This document shows positions 53,174 through 62,200 of a stretch of DNA of 64,000 nt, piece after piece (within the stretch, counting starts at the first letter, position 1; each line of letters starts with the position of its first letter). A program made the translations under genes and the position numbers. Source of the DNA: Paragorgia papillata (taxonomy: Eukaryota > Cnidaria > Anthozoa > Scleralcyonacea > Coralliidae); contig JAWNZC010000265.1 of assembly GCA_035771165.1 (NCBI GenBank), positions 1,127,001 to 1,191,000 on the forward strand, in the 5' to 3' direction. Below the pieces are notes generated by a model, which was not told where the DNA came from, did not search any database, and was given only the letters and a program-made list of their open reading frames with translations.

Positions 53174-53689
53174 ATGTTAATATTATCTATAGACATTGGA
53201 ATTAAAAATTTTTGTTACAGTGTGGAAGAATATACAGAGGATCCGCTTTCTGGTTGTGTGAAAGAACTAAAAAATTCATGTTTAGCAAAAAATGGTCGAA
53301 AGGAAATTTCAACTGCGGTTCTTAATAGCGTTTCTGATATTATTCAGAATGTTTTTAAAACATTTGCGGTTACTAATGTTTTAATTGAAAAACAGGTTAG
53401 ACAAAACACAAACTGTATACGACTAATGCAGCACGTTTGGACATTGGTTTCTTTGCTGTATCCTAACGTGGAACTAGAACTGTACCCCCCAAAATTTAAA
53501 ACAAGTGTGTTTGGAGTTAAGCTTGGTGATTACAGATCGCGTAAAAAGTGGACTGTTCAACATGCTAAAGAAATAATGAAACAACGTGGTGATCAAAAAA
53601 CCTTACTTTTACTTAGCGCTAAAAAAGCAGATGATATGGCAGACTGTTTGTTGATGGGTCTTAGCTGGATGTACAGAAAGTATGGTTAA
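53174..53689 (+). CDS. RuvC-like Holliday-junction resolvase
   Basis: 171 residues with the RNase-H-fold nuclease acidic set: D7 in ILSIDIGIKN, E72 in NVLIEKQ, and D153/D154/D157 in KKADDMADCLL. LYPPKFKT and the basic RSRKKWTVQHAK sit between, as in poxvirus-type (A22-like) and mitochondrial RuvC-family resolvases. It would cut four-way DNA junctions in replicating element DNA, for instance at recombined inverted repeats. Start directly preceded by AAAATAA. It converges on and overlaps by four bases the minus-strand gene ending at 53686. Not a usual Polinton core gene. Confidence 0.82.
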   Translation: MLILSIDIGIKNFCYSVEEYTEDPLSGCVKELKNSCLAKNGRKEISTAVLNSVSDIIQNVFKTFAVTNVLIEKQVRQNTNCIRLMQHVWTLVSLLYPNVELELYPPKFKTSVFGVKLGDYRSRKKWTVQHAKEIMKQRGDQKTLLLLSAKKADDMADCLLMGLSWMYRKYG

Positions 53690-55152
53690 AAAAACTTGTA
53701 GAATGTGAAAAAGGTGCCTGCAAGAACAGAACCGAAAACCAGTGGTAAAACAAGCGACGAATCATGTGTGACGTCTTTTTTGGGAATCAAATGTGTGACG
53801 TCTTTTTTGGGAATCAAATGTGTGACGTCTTTTTTGGGAATATTAACCACTTTGTTAATATTGTTATTGTTGCCAAATGTCATCCTTTCTGTTGCCAGTG
53901 TTAGTGTGTTGTTGAATCCACTAATAGGATTAATAAGAATTCTCATATCTGACGGAATAAGAATTAGACCTGGGGAAACGGCAAAATTTAAAATTACATT
54001 GGTGCTTTTGATTGCCGTACGCATATTTAATATGGCAACAGTTGTATCATCTTGTACAACTGTGTCATTCATTAGTTTTACAAATACCTCTTGAGTTTGT
54101 AAACTTTTTGCACCTTGATCAACAATAGACCATCTGGTTCTTGCCTGGGCACCTAAAACGCTGTAAACATAGCTTTCTACTGATTGTTGAAACATTCTTT
54201 GGCCAAGCGTCGTTAACCCAGTGGTGGATCTTGGAATGAAAAGCATGTAATCATCTTCACTTTTCGCATGACTCCATATAAACTCTTCGTACTCTGTTGA
54301 AACACCCATATTTCCGTGTAAAACAAACTTTAAACCTCTTACTCTTTTTCCGCTTCGCTCTAACTCCTGTTTGAAAAGGTAAAGCTTTGCTGACGAACTG
54401 CTATAACGTTTTTCCCACTTTTCACTAATAGGAATATGTTGTTGAAGTAGTTTAATGACGTCCTTTGTCATAAATATGTTTAGATTTTTAGGTTGTTTTA
54501 AAAATCTTCTTAAATGATATACATAGTGATACTGAGCAATGCTTGTTACGATATTGGAATGAGCCCTTTTAATGCTGTTCGTTAGGTGTTCTTTTGATAT
54601 TCCACACAAGTAGGTGGTTACGTACGAAGCCGCTATTGCAGTAAAATATGGATTATTAATGTAATCAAATAACTCTGTACGAATGTTTTTGCTTGGTGAT
54701 GTGTTTGAGTATTTGACATCAATAGGGTTAAGATGAGCAACAAACTTTTTCTTTTCCGTAACAAAAGTTAAAAGTGTGTTTGAATCTATCTCAAAATCAT
54801 CCCTTAAAATCTTAAGTTTTTCAACCTTTCCTTCGTCTTTCCACCCCCGTGGCCAGTATAAGTACTGTGTCCAATCAGGGTTGTTTTTAAAGGTGTTTGA
54901 TGTGATGTTGATAGTTGAGGAGTCATTTTCATTTAGTTTAAAAAGTACCTCTCTAGAGTCAACATCGCCTTTGTTGTTAAGCCAAACAGAGAAAATAAAC
55001 CTGCTTACATCAGCATTTGGATATTTTTCTAAAAATTCATTACGAAGTTTGGCTTTTTCTGACGGACCACCTTTAACCGCACCTTTGTATTTGTTTTCAT
55101 ACAGTGTCTTAAGTCGTTGTAGTTCTTTTGGTGAGTAAACATTAGTCATCAT
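53686..55152 (-). CDS. Large unrecognised protein with C-terminal anchor
   Basis: 488 residues, start after ATAAATAAA. The N-terminus is helical and charged. The middle has SAKLYLFKQELERSGKRVRG and SHAKSEDDYMLFIPRSTTGL; a later beta-rich part includes VAILNMRTAIKSTNVILNFA. The end has three tandem nine-residue repeats IPKKDVTHL (27-bp DNA repeats at about 53767-53845) and a C-terminal hydrophobic helix LVLPLVFGSVLAGTFFTFYKF. No protease triad or enzyme motif is seen. Possibly a structural or entry-associated virion protein anchored in a membrane; this is inference. Confidence 0.55.
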   Translation of the reverse strand: MMTNVYSPKELQRLKTLYENKYKGAVKGGPSEKAKLRNEFLEKYPNADVSRFIFSVWLNNKGDVDSREVLFKLNENDSSTINITSNTFKNNPDWTQYLYWPRGWKDEGKVEKLKILRDDFEIDSNTLLTFVTEKKKFVAHLNPIDVKYSNTSPSKNIRTELFDYINNPYFTAIAASYVTTYLCGISKEHLTNSIKRAHSNIVTSIAQYHYVYHLRRFLKQPKNLNIFMTKDVIKLLQQHIPISEKWEKRYSSSSAKLYLFKQELERSGKRVRGLKFVLHGNMGVSTEYEEFIWSHAKSEDDYMLFIPRSTTGLTTLGQRMFQQSVESYVYSVLGAQARTRWSIVDQGAKSLQTQEVFVKLMNDTVVQDDTTVAILNMRTAIKSTNVILNFAVSPGLILIPSDMRILINPISGFNNTLTLATERMTFGNNNNINKVVNIPKKDVTHLIPKKDVTHLIPKKDVTHDSSLVLPLVFGSVLAGTFFTFYKFF

Positions 55153-55170
55153 TTTATTTATAAATAAAAA
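55153..55170. promoter_or_regulatory. Palindromic bidirectional start element
   Basis: TTTATTTATAAATAAA (palindrome) fills the 18-base gap between divergent start codons at 55152 (-) and 55171 (+). Each gene therefore sees AATAAA just before its ATG from the same bases. Confidence 0.7.
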
Positions 55171-56133
55171 ATGACTACCCTAACTTTACTTGACCTTGAG
55201 TTAAGAAATATATATTACAACCCTGTTACCGGTTACCAAAGTGCGGAAAAGCTATACCAAAAAGCGGTTGAAGAAAATGTAAAAGGAGTTACAAGAAAGT
55301 TAGTAAAGGAGTGGCTATCTTCACAAAGTACGTACACACTACACAAACCGCTAAGGAAACCACGTAAAACGCAAAGGACTTTTGTTAAAAATTTAGCCGA
55401 TCAGCTTCAGATGGACTTAGTGGATATGGCTAAACTTAGTTCTGTAAACAAAAGATTTAACTGGATATTAACAGGAGTTGAAATTTTAAGTAGGTTCGCT
55501 TTTACCGTTCCTGTACATAGAAAAAATACAGAAAGTATGGTTGATGGTGTTGGTAAAATGTTAAAGGAATTTACACTGCGCTTCAAAAAGTATCCAGAGG
55601 TTGTTCAGTTTGATAATGGTAATGAATTTTATAATGTTGGGGTAAAAACCCTTTTGAAATCTCATGACATAGAGTATTTTTCAACACTTTCAGAACGTAA
55701 AGCAGCTATTGTTGAAAGATTCAACAGAACCTTAAAAACCAGAATGTGGAAATATTTTACCGCTGAACAAACTAAAACTTGGATTAACGTTTTAGGTAAG
55801 TTTACCAAAAGTTATAACAACACATTTCACTCAACTATTAAGAGAAAACCTAATAGCGTTAATTTTAATAACCAGGATGAGGTATTTCTAACTTTATACG
55901 GTTTACCACCGACAAAATTTCCAACACCCAAATTTAAGGTTGGTGACCATGTAAGAATATACAAATACAAAAAGAACTTCGCAAAGGGGTATGATCCTAA
56001 TTTTACAAGTGAAGTTTTTAAAATATCGGCTGTGTTTCGCGGTGATCCGGTGATGTACAACATTGAAGACAGCTCAGATGAAAATGTTATTGGTAAGTTT
56101 TACGATGAAGAGTTGGTTCGAGTTACACAATAA
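55171..56133 (+). CDS. Retroviral-type (DDE) integrase
   Basis: 320 residues. The N-terminal helical domain (YYNPVTGYQSAEKLYQKAVE, VKEWLSSQSTYTLHK) is typical of Polinton integrases. The rve core has catalytic D82 (QMDLVDM), D148 (VVQFDNGNEF) and E182 (AAIVERFNRTLK), so D-D-34-E spacing. HSTIKRKPNSV follows, and an SH3-like C-terminal domain (KFKVGDHVRIYKYKKNF) is present. All catalytic residues are present, so it could be active. It would join element ends to target DNA, giving the 6-bp duplication seen at 44564 and 63281. Confidence 0.95.
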   Translation: MTTLTLLDLELRNIYYNPVTGYQSAEKLYQKAVEENVKGVTRKLVKEWLSSQSTYTLHKPLRKPRKTQRTFVKNLADQLQMDLVDMAKLSSVNKRFNWILTGVEILSRFAFTVPVHRKNTESMVDGVGKMLKEFTLRFKKYPEVVQFDNGNEFYNVGVKTLLKSHDIEYFSTLSERKAAIVERFNRTLKTRMWKYFTAEQTKTWINVLGKFTKSYNNTFHSTIKRKPNSVNFNNQDEVFLTLYGLPPTKFPTPKFKVGDHVRIYKYKKNFAKGYDPNFTSEVFKISAVFRGDPVMYNIEDSSDENVIGKFYDEELVRVTQ

Positions 56134-56138
56134 ATAAA

Positions 56139-57431
56139 ATGGAAGGAATTGAATTTGACACTTTTAACGATAACACCCCGGAAATGCGGGGTGAAGAAGA
56201 AACAAGCTTCATAGACGTTGACAATGATGACGATGACTACGATGAAAACATCGATCTGGAAGGAAGACCAGATCTAGATCCGTTTGACCCAAACGCGTGG
56301 GTAAAAGCAAGAGACGTAAATACAACTGAAGAAGAAAACGCTGAAGAAAACACCTTGAAAAACAAACTAAAACGGTGGGAAACCGCTGAAAAACGGAGAA
56401 TCACAAAAACACGAAAAACTTTTTTTCGTAATAATTTTAATCAAGAAATAGTGATGAAAGATGGACCCGCCTCGAGAGATCTAATCAACAAAAGTTTAAT
56501 CTCAATAAGTGAAAAAACTGGTAAGGTAAACGGAATTCTTTTTGACGGAGAAAGAGTTGTTGTTCAAAAAGGAAAAGGTTTTGTATTAAGCAAAAGTGAA
56601 AATGTGAAAGATGCTGTTCAAAAATACACCCATCTTATGGAAAAGGCACGTTACGAACATAACAAAACCGCAAACGGTTTTATTGAGGAAATTGTTGGTA
56701 GTCTTCCTGGGACACCAAGTGTTAATGGAATTAGAGCAAATGTTATTGATAACATCCAAGCTGAAATAGAAATAGGTAACAATTCGATTGACAAAACACA
56801 ACTTACAAATGAGGAACTAAGAGAACTTGGTGGGATACTAGCTGTAGATAACATTGAAAATTTAGACGCTGTTGACATAGCTGTTAAGTACTGGGATGAC
56901 AAAGCAAAAGCTGAAGTTGATAACCGGAAAAAAGCTGTTTACAAAGACATTTCAGATGTGGCTAAGTTAAAAGCTGAAGAACTCAGACTAAAAAATAACT
57001 TAAAACCAACTAGCGAAGAAATCTCAGATAGGATAGCTAACGATGAAATAACAAAATTTCAAAAATTTAAAAATTTTGCTAAAGAAAACTTTGTATCTCT
57101 GTCAACATTAGCTATAACTATTGCTGGTGTTATAACAACAGTAGTTATATTTGGTAAAAAAAACTTAACTAGTGCTGCAAAAGCCGCTGCACAAGTGGCT
57201 GCTAACTTAGCAAAAGCATCACTAAAAATAGCAAAAGCACAATACAAAATACTGAAAGCTGCCCTACCCGTAATACTTAAGTTGTTTAACATGTTAACCA
57301 AATTATTGTTATTTGGTTCAAAAGGATTGCTATGGTTGTCAAAACATATGTGGATACTAGCTATTGCTTTTGCCTATATTCTTTACAGAAACGTAAAAGC
57401 ACTTTTACCAAAAAAAGATAGTAATAAATGA
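56139..57431 (+). CDS. Large acidic-to-hydrophobic membrane protein
   Basis: 430 residues, five bases after the integrase stop, with AATAAA before ATG. The N-terminal 80 residues are highly acidic (DVDNDDDDYDENIDLEG). A basic segment follows (KRWETAEKRRITKTRKTFF), then a helical middle. The C-terminal third has hydrophobic helices STLAITIAGVITTVVIFG (about 320-337) and WLSKHMWILAIAFAYILYR (about 400-418), flanking an Ala/Lys-rich amphipathic stretch (AAKAAAQVAANLAKASLK). It may be a multi-pass or membrane-active virion protein. Not recognised. Confidence 0.6.
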   Translation: MEGIEFDTFNDNTPEMRGEEETSFIDVDNDDDDYDENIDLEGRPDLDPFDPNAWVKARDVNTTEEENAEENTLKNKLKRWETAEKRRITKTRKTFFRNNFNQEIVMKDGPASRDLINKSLISISEKTGKVNGILFDGERVVVQKGKGFVLSKSENVKDAVQKYTHLMEKARYEHNKTANGFIEEIVGSLPGTPSVNGIRANVIDNIQAEIEIGNNSIDKTQLTNEELRELGGILAVDNIENLDAVDIAVKYWDDKAKAEVDNRKKAVYKDISDVAKLKAEELRLKNNLKPTSEEISDRIANDEITKFQKFKNFAKENFVSLSTLAITIAGVITTVVIFGKKNLTSAAKAAAQVAANLAKASLKIAKAQYKILKAALPVILKLFNMLTKLLLFGSKGLLWLSKHMWILAIAFAYILYRNVKALLPKKDSNK

Positions 57432-57958
57432 ACACAGAAGAACTTAACTTTGAAAACATACAACCAGACGTACAACACGAAAACAACAATCTTAGAGATG
57501 AGCTAATCCGCTTGTCTGCCGCAAAAGAAATTAAATACTCAGAAAAATATATCAAAAAGGCAAGTCAATCCGCATTAGAAAAAATCAAGGAAAACCATCA
57601 ACGCGATCAAATGGATAAGGTCAACTCACAACTAACTGAAAGTCTTATTTCAAAGTTTTCAACACTAATGGAACAGCTGAATATGGTTGAAAACAACGGT
57701 AACCTAGACAAAGAACTATCAGAAAACAAACTTTTTCATGACGATGTTAAAACAATGGTTATGAAAATATCTCCCTACATTCCTATGATTGGTTTGTTTT
57801 CAGGAGGTTTAATACTAGCAAAACATATGTGGGATAAACCTGAAAACAAAGTAGATAAAGAAACACAAGATGAAGTACAAAGTAATCAGGATTCTGGTGC
57901 AAGCAGCAGTAGTAGCGATGCTGTTAATTCCAGTAACAGTGGAGTTAATACTAATTAA
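57428..57958 (+). CDS. Acidic helical protein with one membrane segment
   Basis: 176 residues, ATG overlapping the previous stop (ATGA), suggesting coupled expression. Helical charged N-terminus, hydrophobic segment ISPYIPMIGLFSGGLILAK (about residues 116-134), and a Ser/Asn-rich disordered tail (SSSSDAVNSSNSGVN). Organisation mirrors the C-terminal half of its upstream neighbour. Function unknown. Confidence 0.6.
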   Translation: MNTEELNFENIQPDVQHENNNLRDELIRLSAAKEIKYSEKYIKKASQSALEKIKENHQRDQMDKVNSQLTESLISKFSTLMEQLNMVENNGNLDKELSENKLFHDDVKTMVMKISPYIPMIGLFSGGLILAKHMWDKPENKVDKETQDEVQSNQDSGASSSSSDAVNSSNSGVNTN

Positions 57959-57993
57959 AACATTACTATTTTAATTTCCCATTTTTAAATAAA

Positions 57994-58275
57994 ATGGGAA
58001 ACTCAACAAGTAAATCAAAAGAAAAACTCAACAAAAACCACAACACACGAAAAGGGTTTCAGCTTGGTATCAGTTTCGGTAAAGATACAGAAACTATAGA
58101 AGGAAACGTACAGATGGGTTGGACAAACAAAACAGTTAAGAACTACTCTCGTATACCTGGGTATACCACTTGTCAACACTGTCTGGAATCTCAGAACACA
58201 TCTCCCGAACCAAATCGTCAATCACCATCAGCTCCCCATCAAACAGAGCCTGATCAAAGTGAACCCCTCGCATGA
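57994..58275 (+). CDS. Predicted N-myristoylated small protein
   Basis: 93 residues beginning MGNSTSKSKEK: Gly2, Ser6 and basic residues fit the N-myristoylation consensus, a common membrane-targeting signal in viral matrix-type proteins. The middle is QLGISFGKDTE; the tail is Pro/Ser/Gln-rich and contains CQHC. Start after AAATAAA. The last 140 bases overlap the 3' end of the minus-strand gene at 58136, so both coding sequences constrain each other. Membrane association is inferred from the motif. Confidence 0.6.
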   Translation: MGNSTSKSKEKLNKNHNTRKGFQLGISFGKDTETIEGNVQMGWTNKTVKNYSRIPGYTTCQHCLESQNTSPEPNRQSPSAPHQTEPDQSEPLA

Positions 58276-58636
58276 ACTCTCTAAGGTTGTTCAACACCTT
58301 TCTATAATTTTTAAAGGCAAACCTGTTTCTGTGCACCGCTTTTGACAAATTAGCTTTTCGCATATAACCAGCTATCAAAAGACCTAGTCCAGACATCGCA
58401 CCTAAAATCAACGGATTAAGTGTAACACAGCCTAAAACAGTTCCACCAGTGCCACCAGATATTAAAACCACTTTTAATGCCATAAAAATGTTGTCTTTGT
58501 ACTTGCTTTTTTTATACATTCTTTCATAACATTTTGTTAATCTGTGATAGTGTACATACATTTCCTTAAATCTCGTCATTTGTTCTTCAGTTAAATCTTT
58601 TGAGATATGATTGAAGTTAAATATTTTACAAACCAT
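58136..58636 (-). CDS. Two-helix membrane protein
   Basis: 166 residues. The N-terminal helical part has Tyr/Lys-rich HRLTKCYERMYKKSKYKD. A hydrophobic double segment follows (ALKVVLISGGTGGTVLGCVT and LILGAMSGLGLLIAGYM, residues about 54-93), then a soluble C-terminus (FKNYRKVLNNLREFMRG). Start directly after ACTATAATAA. Overlaps the gene at 57994-58275 tail to tail. Unknown function; likely membrane-associated virion protein. Confidence 0.6.
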   Translation of the reverse strand: MVCKIFNFNHISKDLTEEQMTRFKEMYVHYHRLTKCYERMYKKSKYKDNIFMALKVVLISGGTGGTVLGCVTLNPLILGAMSGLGLLIAGYMRKANLSKAVHRNRFAFKNYRKVLNNLREFMRGVHFDQALFDGELMVIDDLVREMCSEIPDSVDKWYTQVYESSS

Positions 58637-58653
58637 TTATTATAGTACAATTT

Positions 58654-58830
58654 AAAGAGGGACACTTTTTTGACCGTTTTTTCAACCATTTTTTCAACCA
58701 TTTTAGGGGGACAACTTTTCACTTTTCTGTATAATAAAGAAAAGTACTAAAGTTAACTTTAAGTTAAAGTTAAAGTTAACTTCACCTTAAAGTGGGACAA
58801 CCTGCCGGAAACCTACTATAATAAATAACA
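58654..58830. promoter_or_regulatory. Control region with hairpin repeat copy 3 and GTTAAC inverted repeats
   Basis: AAAGAGGGACACTTTTTTGAC with three (C/A)GACC / CAACCATTTT-type units (58654-58705) is a diverged copy of 45578-45645. 58751-58782 has nested AGTTAACTTTAAGTTAAAGT inverted repeats, and AAAGTGGGACAA recurs at 58789. It lies between divergent genes (58636 - and 58831 +). Confidence 0.6.
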
Positions 58831-59148
58831 ATGTATACAGTAAGACAACTAAGACAAATGGGTAAAGAAAGAGGAATCAAATACTTTTCAAAAATGAATA
58901 GTAAAACCCTATGTGAAAAACTTGGTCTTACACTGGTAAGAAACCAAGCATTTGACACCCATAACAAAAACAAAATTGGTATTCCAGTACCAATCACAGT
59001 TGAAAACATGGAAAGTGGTGAAATTACAAAATTTCCAAGCATATACAAGGCATCAAAACATCTTAACACAAATCCAAATTACATTTACAAATTTCTAAAA
59101 GAAAAAACTGTACTAATAAAGGGGTGTCTGTACTCTATCACAAAATAG
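58831..59148 (+). CDS. SAP/Rho_N-like plus NUMOD1-like DNA-binding protein
   Basis: 105 residues. Residues 1-35 (YTVRQLRQMGKERGIKYFSK, then LCEKLGL) fit the SAP/Rho-N helix-turn-helix that binds DNA or RNA. Residues about 65-103 (KFPSIYKASKHLNTNPNYIY, then KFLKEKTVLIKGCLYSI) fit NUMOD1, the small helix-turn-helix DNA-binding module normally attached to homing endonucleases. No nuclease domain is attached. It stands just upstream of the polymerase gene; both starts follow ACTATAATAAA. Probably an element-specific DNA-binding or transcription factor. Confidence 0.68.
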   Translation: MYTVRQLRQMGKERGIKYFSKMNSKTLCEKLGLTLVRNQAFDTHNKNKIGIPVPITVENMESGEITKFPSIYKASKHLNTNPNYIYKFLKEKTVLIKGCLYSITK

Positions 59149-59257
59149 CCAGTTTTTATTCCATACTTCCTTTTCTCAAAAATTTCATATATTCTAAGTA
59201 TATGAAATTAAATCAAATTTTTTTTTTGTTAAATCTTACTATAATAAAGGGATAAAA

Positions 59258-62200
59258 ATGTGGAATACTAATATTAACGAATATATTAAAAAACTTGAAC
59301 TTAAAAACAAACGTCAAGTTCAAAAACAAGAAGAAAAACATCAACGAGAAAAAACAAGACTTCAGCGACAAATTCAACGACAACAGCAAGAAGAAAAACG
59401 TCAACAAGAAAAAGTCAAGCGTCAACAAGAAAAAGTTAAACAAAAATTACAGCAAAAAATGAACGCCGTCCTGGAAAAAGCCAAAAAACAATGGCACAAG
59501 CAAGAACTCAAGGCCCTAAAAAAGCAACAACACAAGGAAACCATCAAGTGGCGAAAAGAAATCAAACAGGAGTCCAAACGTCAATTCAACGTCATCGAAG
59601 GAAAGAAATGGAAAGGATCCAAAAAACTCGCTAATATTCGTGAAAAGCTTAGTAGTAAGCTGTGGAATAGTGCTAACGAAAAAGCAAAAATGTTGAATGA
59701 ATTTAACAACAACAACTTTTTGCCAACAATTGTTTCAAGAGCAATACGTAAAAACACAGAAAAATGGGAAATTAATGGTGATGGAGTTAACGATCCAAGA
59801 GCATTCGTCTATGGTGTTTCAGAAAACGTCGAAAATTTAATTAACAACACCACAAGTGTTGGTAAAAAGGTTAACACAGTCCTTGTTTGTGTGTTAAAAG
59901 ATGCTAGCAACAACGAAGAACTGGTCTACTTTAGAAGTAGAACCCACTCAATTATTTCAAAAGAAGATGCCAGTAAAGAATACAGAAAAATGTGTGGTAA
60001 AATGTTAGAAAGTCTGTCGGTGTTTCAAAGAAGAGGGTCTGGATGGAGGTTACTTTATGTTGATGGTTTAGAAATTTTCATAACAAAATACAAACCAGTA
60101 AACGGTAAAAGCTACAAACCTTTACCAAAATTTCTTAGCACCAAAAAGGCTATCATCAACATAGAAAACGACGGTAACCAGTGCTTCAAATACGCGGTAA
60201 CAAGAGCGCTAAACCCTGTGGAAAAGGATGGTGGTAGAGTAACCAAAGTTCTAAAACTCCAAGCAGAAGAACTTAACTGGAGTGATGTGGTGTTTCCTAT
60301 GGAGTTAAAAAATATAACCAAGTTTGAAATAGTAAACGAAATCTGTATCAACGTTTTTGGATTTGAAGATGAAATTAAAAAGGTGTTTCCGTTAAGAGTT
60401 TCTAAAAACTATTACAATGAGAAAATCAACCTGTTTTTATACAATGAACATTACAGTGTTGTCAGTGACATAGGCAAACTTCTTTCTAGCCAACTTAGTA
60501 AGAAAAAAGCTAGTAAGCATATCTGTTTAAGATGTCTGAACGCGTTTGGAACAGAAGAATTGCTAACAAAACACTCAGAAGTTTGTAACACACATGACAT
60601 CCAAATCCATGAATATCCTAAAGAAGGATCGGAAACATATTTTAAGCAGTATCAAAAAACAACCGATGTTCCGTTTGCCATTTACGCCGATTTCGAAAGC
60701 TTTATCAGACCTATTGATACGGTACAGAAAAACAACGATGAAAGTCATACCACTGCTTACCAGCACCATCAACCATCAGGATATTGCTATACAGTCAAAT
60801 GTATTGATGAAAGTATATATCAAGACAAAACTGTGTTGTATACGATGGAAAATGAAGACGAGGATATAGGTAAAAAATTTGTTGAAAGTGTTGAACATGA
60901 GATGAAAGAAATCTATGAAATCACAAAACAAATTAAACCTATTCAAATGAGTAAAACACAAGAAAAAGAATTTCGGTGTGAAAAGAACTGCTACGTTTGT
61001 AGTGAGGTACTGAACGCCGATCGAGTTCGGGATCACTGCCATCTAACAGGAAAGTACCGTGGTGCTGCTCACAGCAAGTGCAACCTGAAAATGAAAAACC
61101 CAAAATTTTTACCTGTTTTGTTTCACAACCTGGAAGGTTACGATGCACATCTGTTCATCAAAAGTCTAGGCCTTTCAGAAGGAAAAATTAACTGCATACC
61201 TAAGACTGATGAAAAGTACATCAGTTTTAGTAAGGAAGTGGTTATGGAAACGATAACAAAAAATGAAAAAACAAGAGATGTTAAGTATGAACTAAGGTTT
61301 CTGGATTCACTAAAGTTTACTCTAAGTTCGTTAGATGGATTAGTCAAAAACTTAGGTTCCGACCAGTTCAAATCTGTCGAACAAGGATTTAACGGTTATA
61401 GTGAAACCCAAGTTAACCTACTTAAGAAAAAGGGGGTTTTTCCCTATGAGTTCATGTCCGGATTTGAAAAACTGAGTTATCCTCGGTTACCTAACAAATC
61501 TGAGTTCTTTTCCAAGCTAAACAACACACACATTTCAGACGAGGATTACAAGCATGCCCAAAATGTTTGGACTGCCTTTAACTGTCAAACTATGCGAGAT
61601 TATCACAATCTGTACTTAAAAACTGACGTGTTGTTACTCGCTGACGTCATGGAAGGTTTCCGTAAAGTTTGTAAGAAAAACTATGGACTGGATCCGTTGT
61701 GGTACTACACCAGTCCAGGTTTGGCATGGGACGCAGCTCTCAAGCTAACAAAAGTTAAACTAGAACTAATAACCGATCCGGATATGTACCTTATGATTGA
61801 AAAAGGAATCCGTGGTGGTATTAGTACAATTACAAAAAGGTATGCCAAAGCTAACAATAAGTACATGCCAAACTTCAAACTACATGAACTAAATGTTTTT
61901 CTAGCATATTTAGATGCTAACAACCTGTACGGTTGGGCCATGAGTAAGAAACTACCTGTTAAAGATTTCCGGTGGTTGGAACAGCAACAGCTTGAAACAT
62001 GGGAATCTGTACCGTGTATTCTAGAAGTAGATTTAGAATATCCACAAGAATTACACGACTTACATAACGAATACCCACTAGCTGCGGAAAGACTAAGTGT
62101 TGACGGTGTAAATAAGTTAATTCCTAACTTAATGAATAAGGAAAAGTACGCCATACATCACGAAGCACTAAAGCAATGCTTAGAACTAGGACTAAAGTTA

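Noticed and set aside
53705..54094. 129-aa plus-strand frame opposite the 488-aa gene
   Set aside because: Antisense to a gene with the element's start motif; its repeats are the complement of the IPKKDVTHL repeats.
59213..59443. Minus-strand 76-aa Phe/Leu-rich frame
   Set aside because: Antisense shadow of the Lys/Gln-rich coiled coil of the polymerase.
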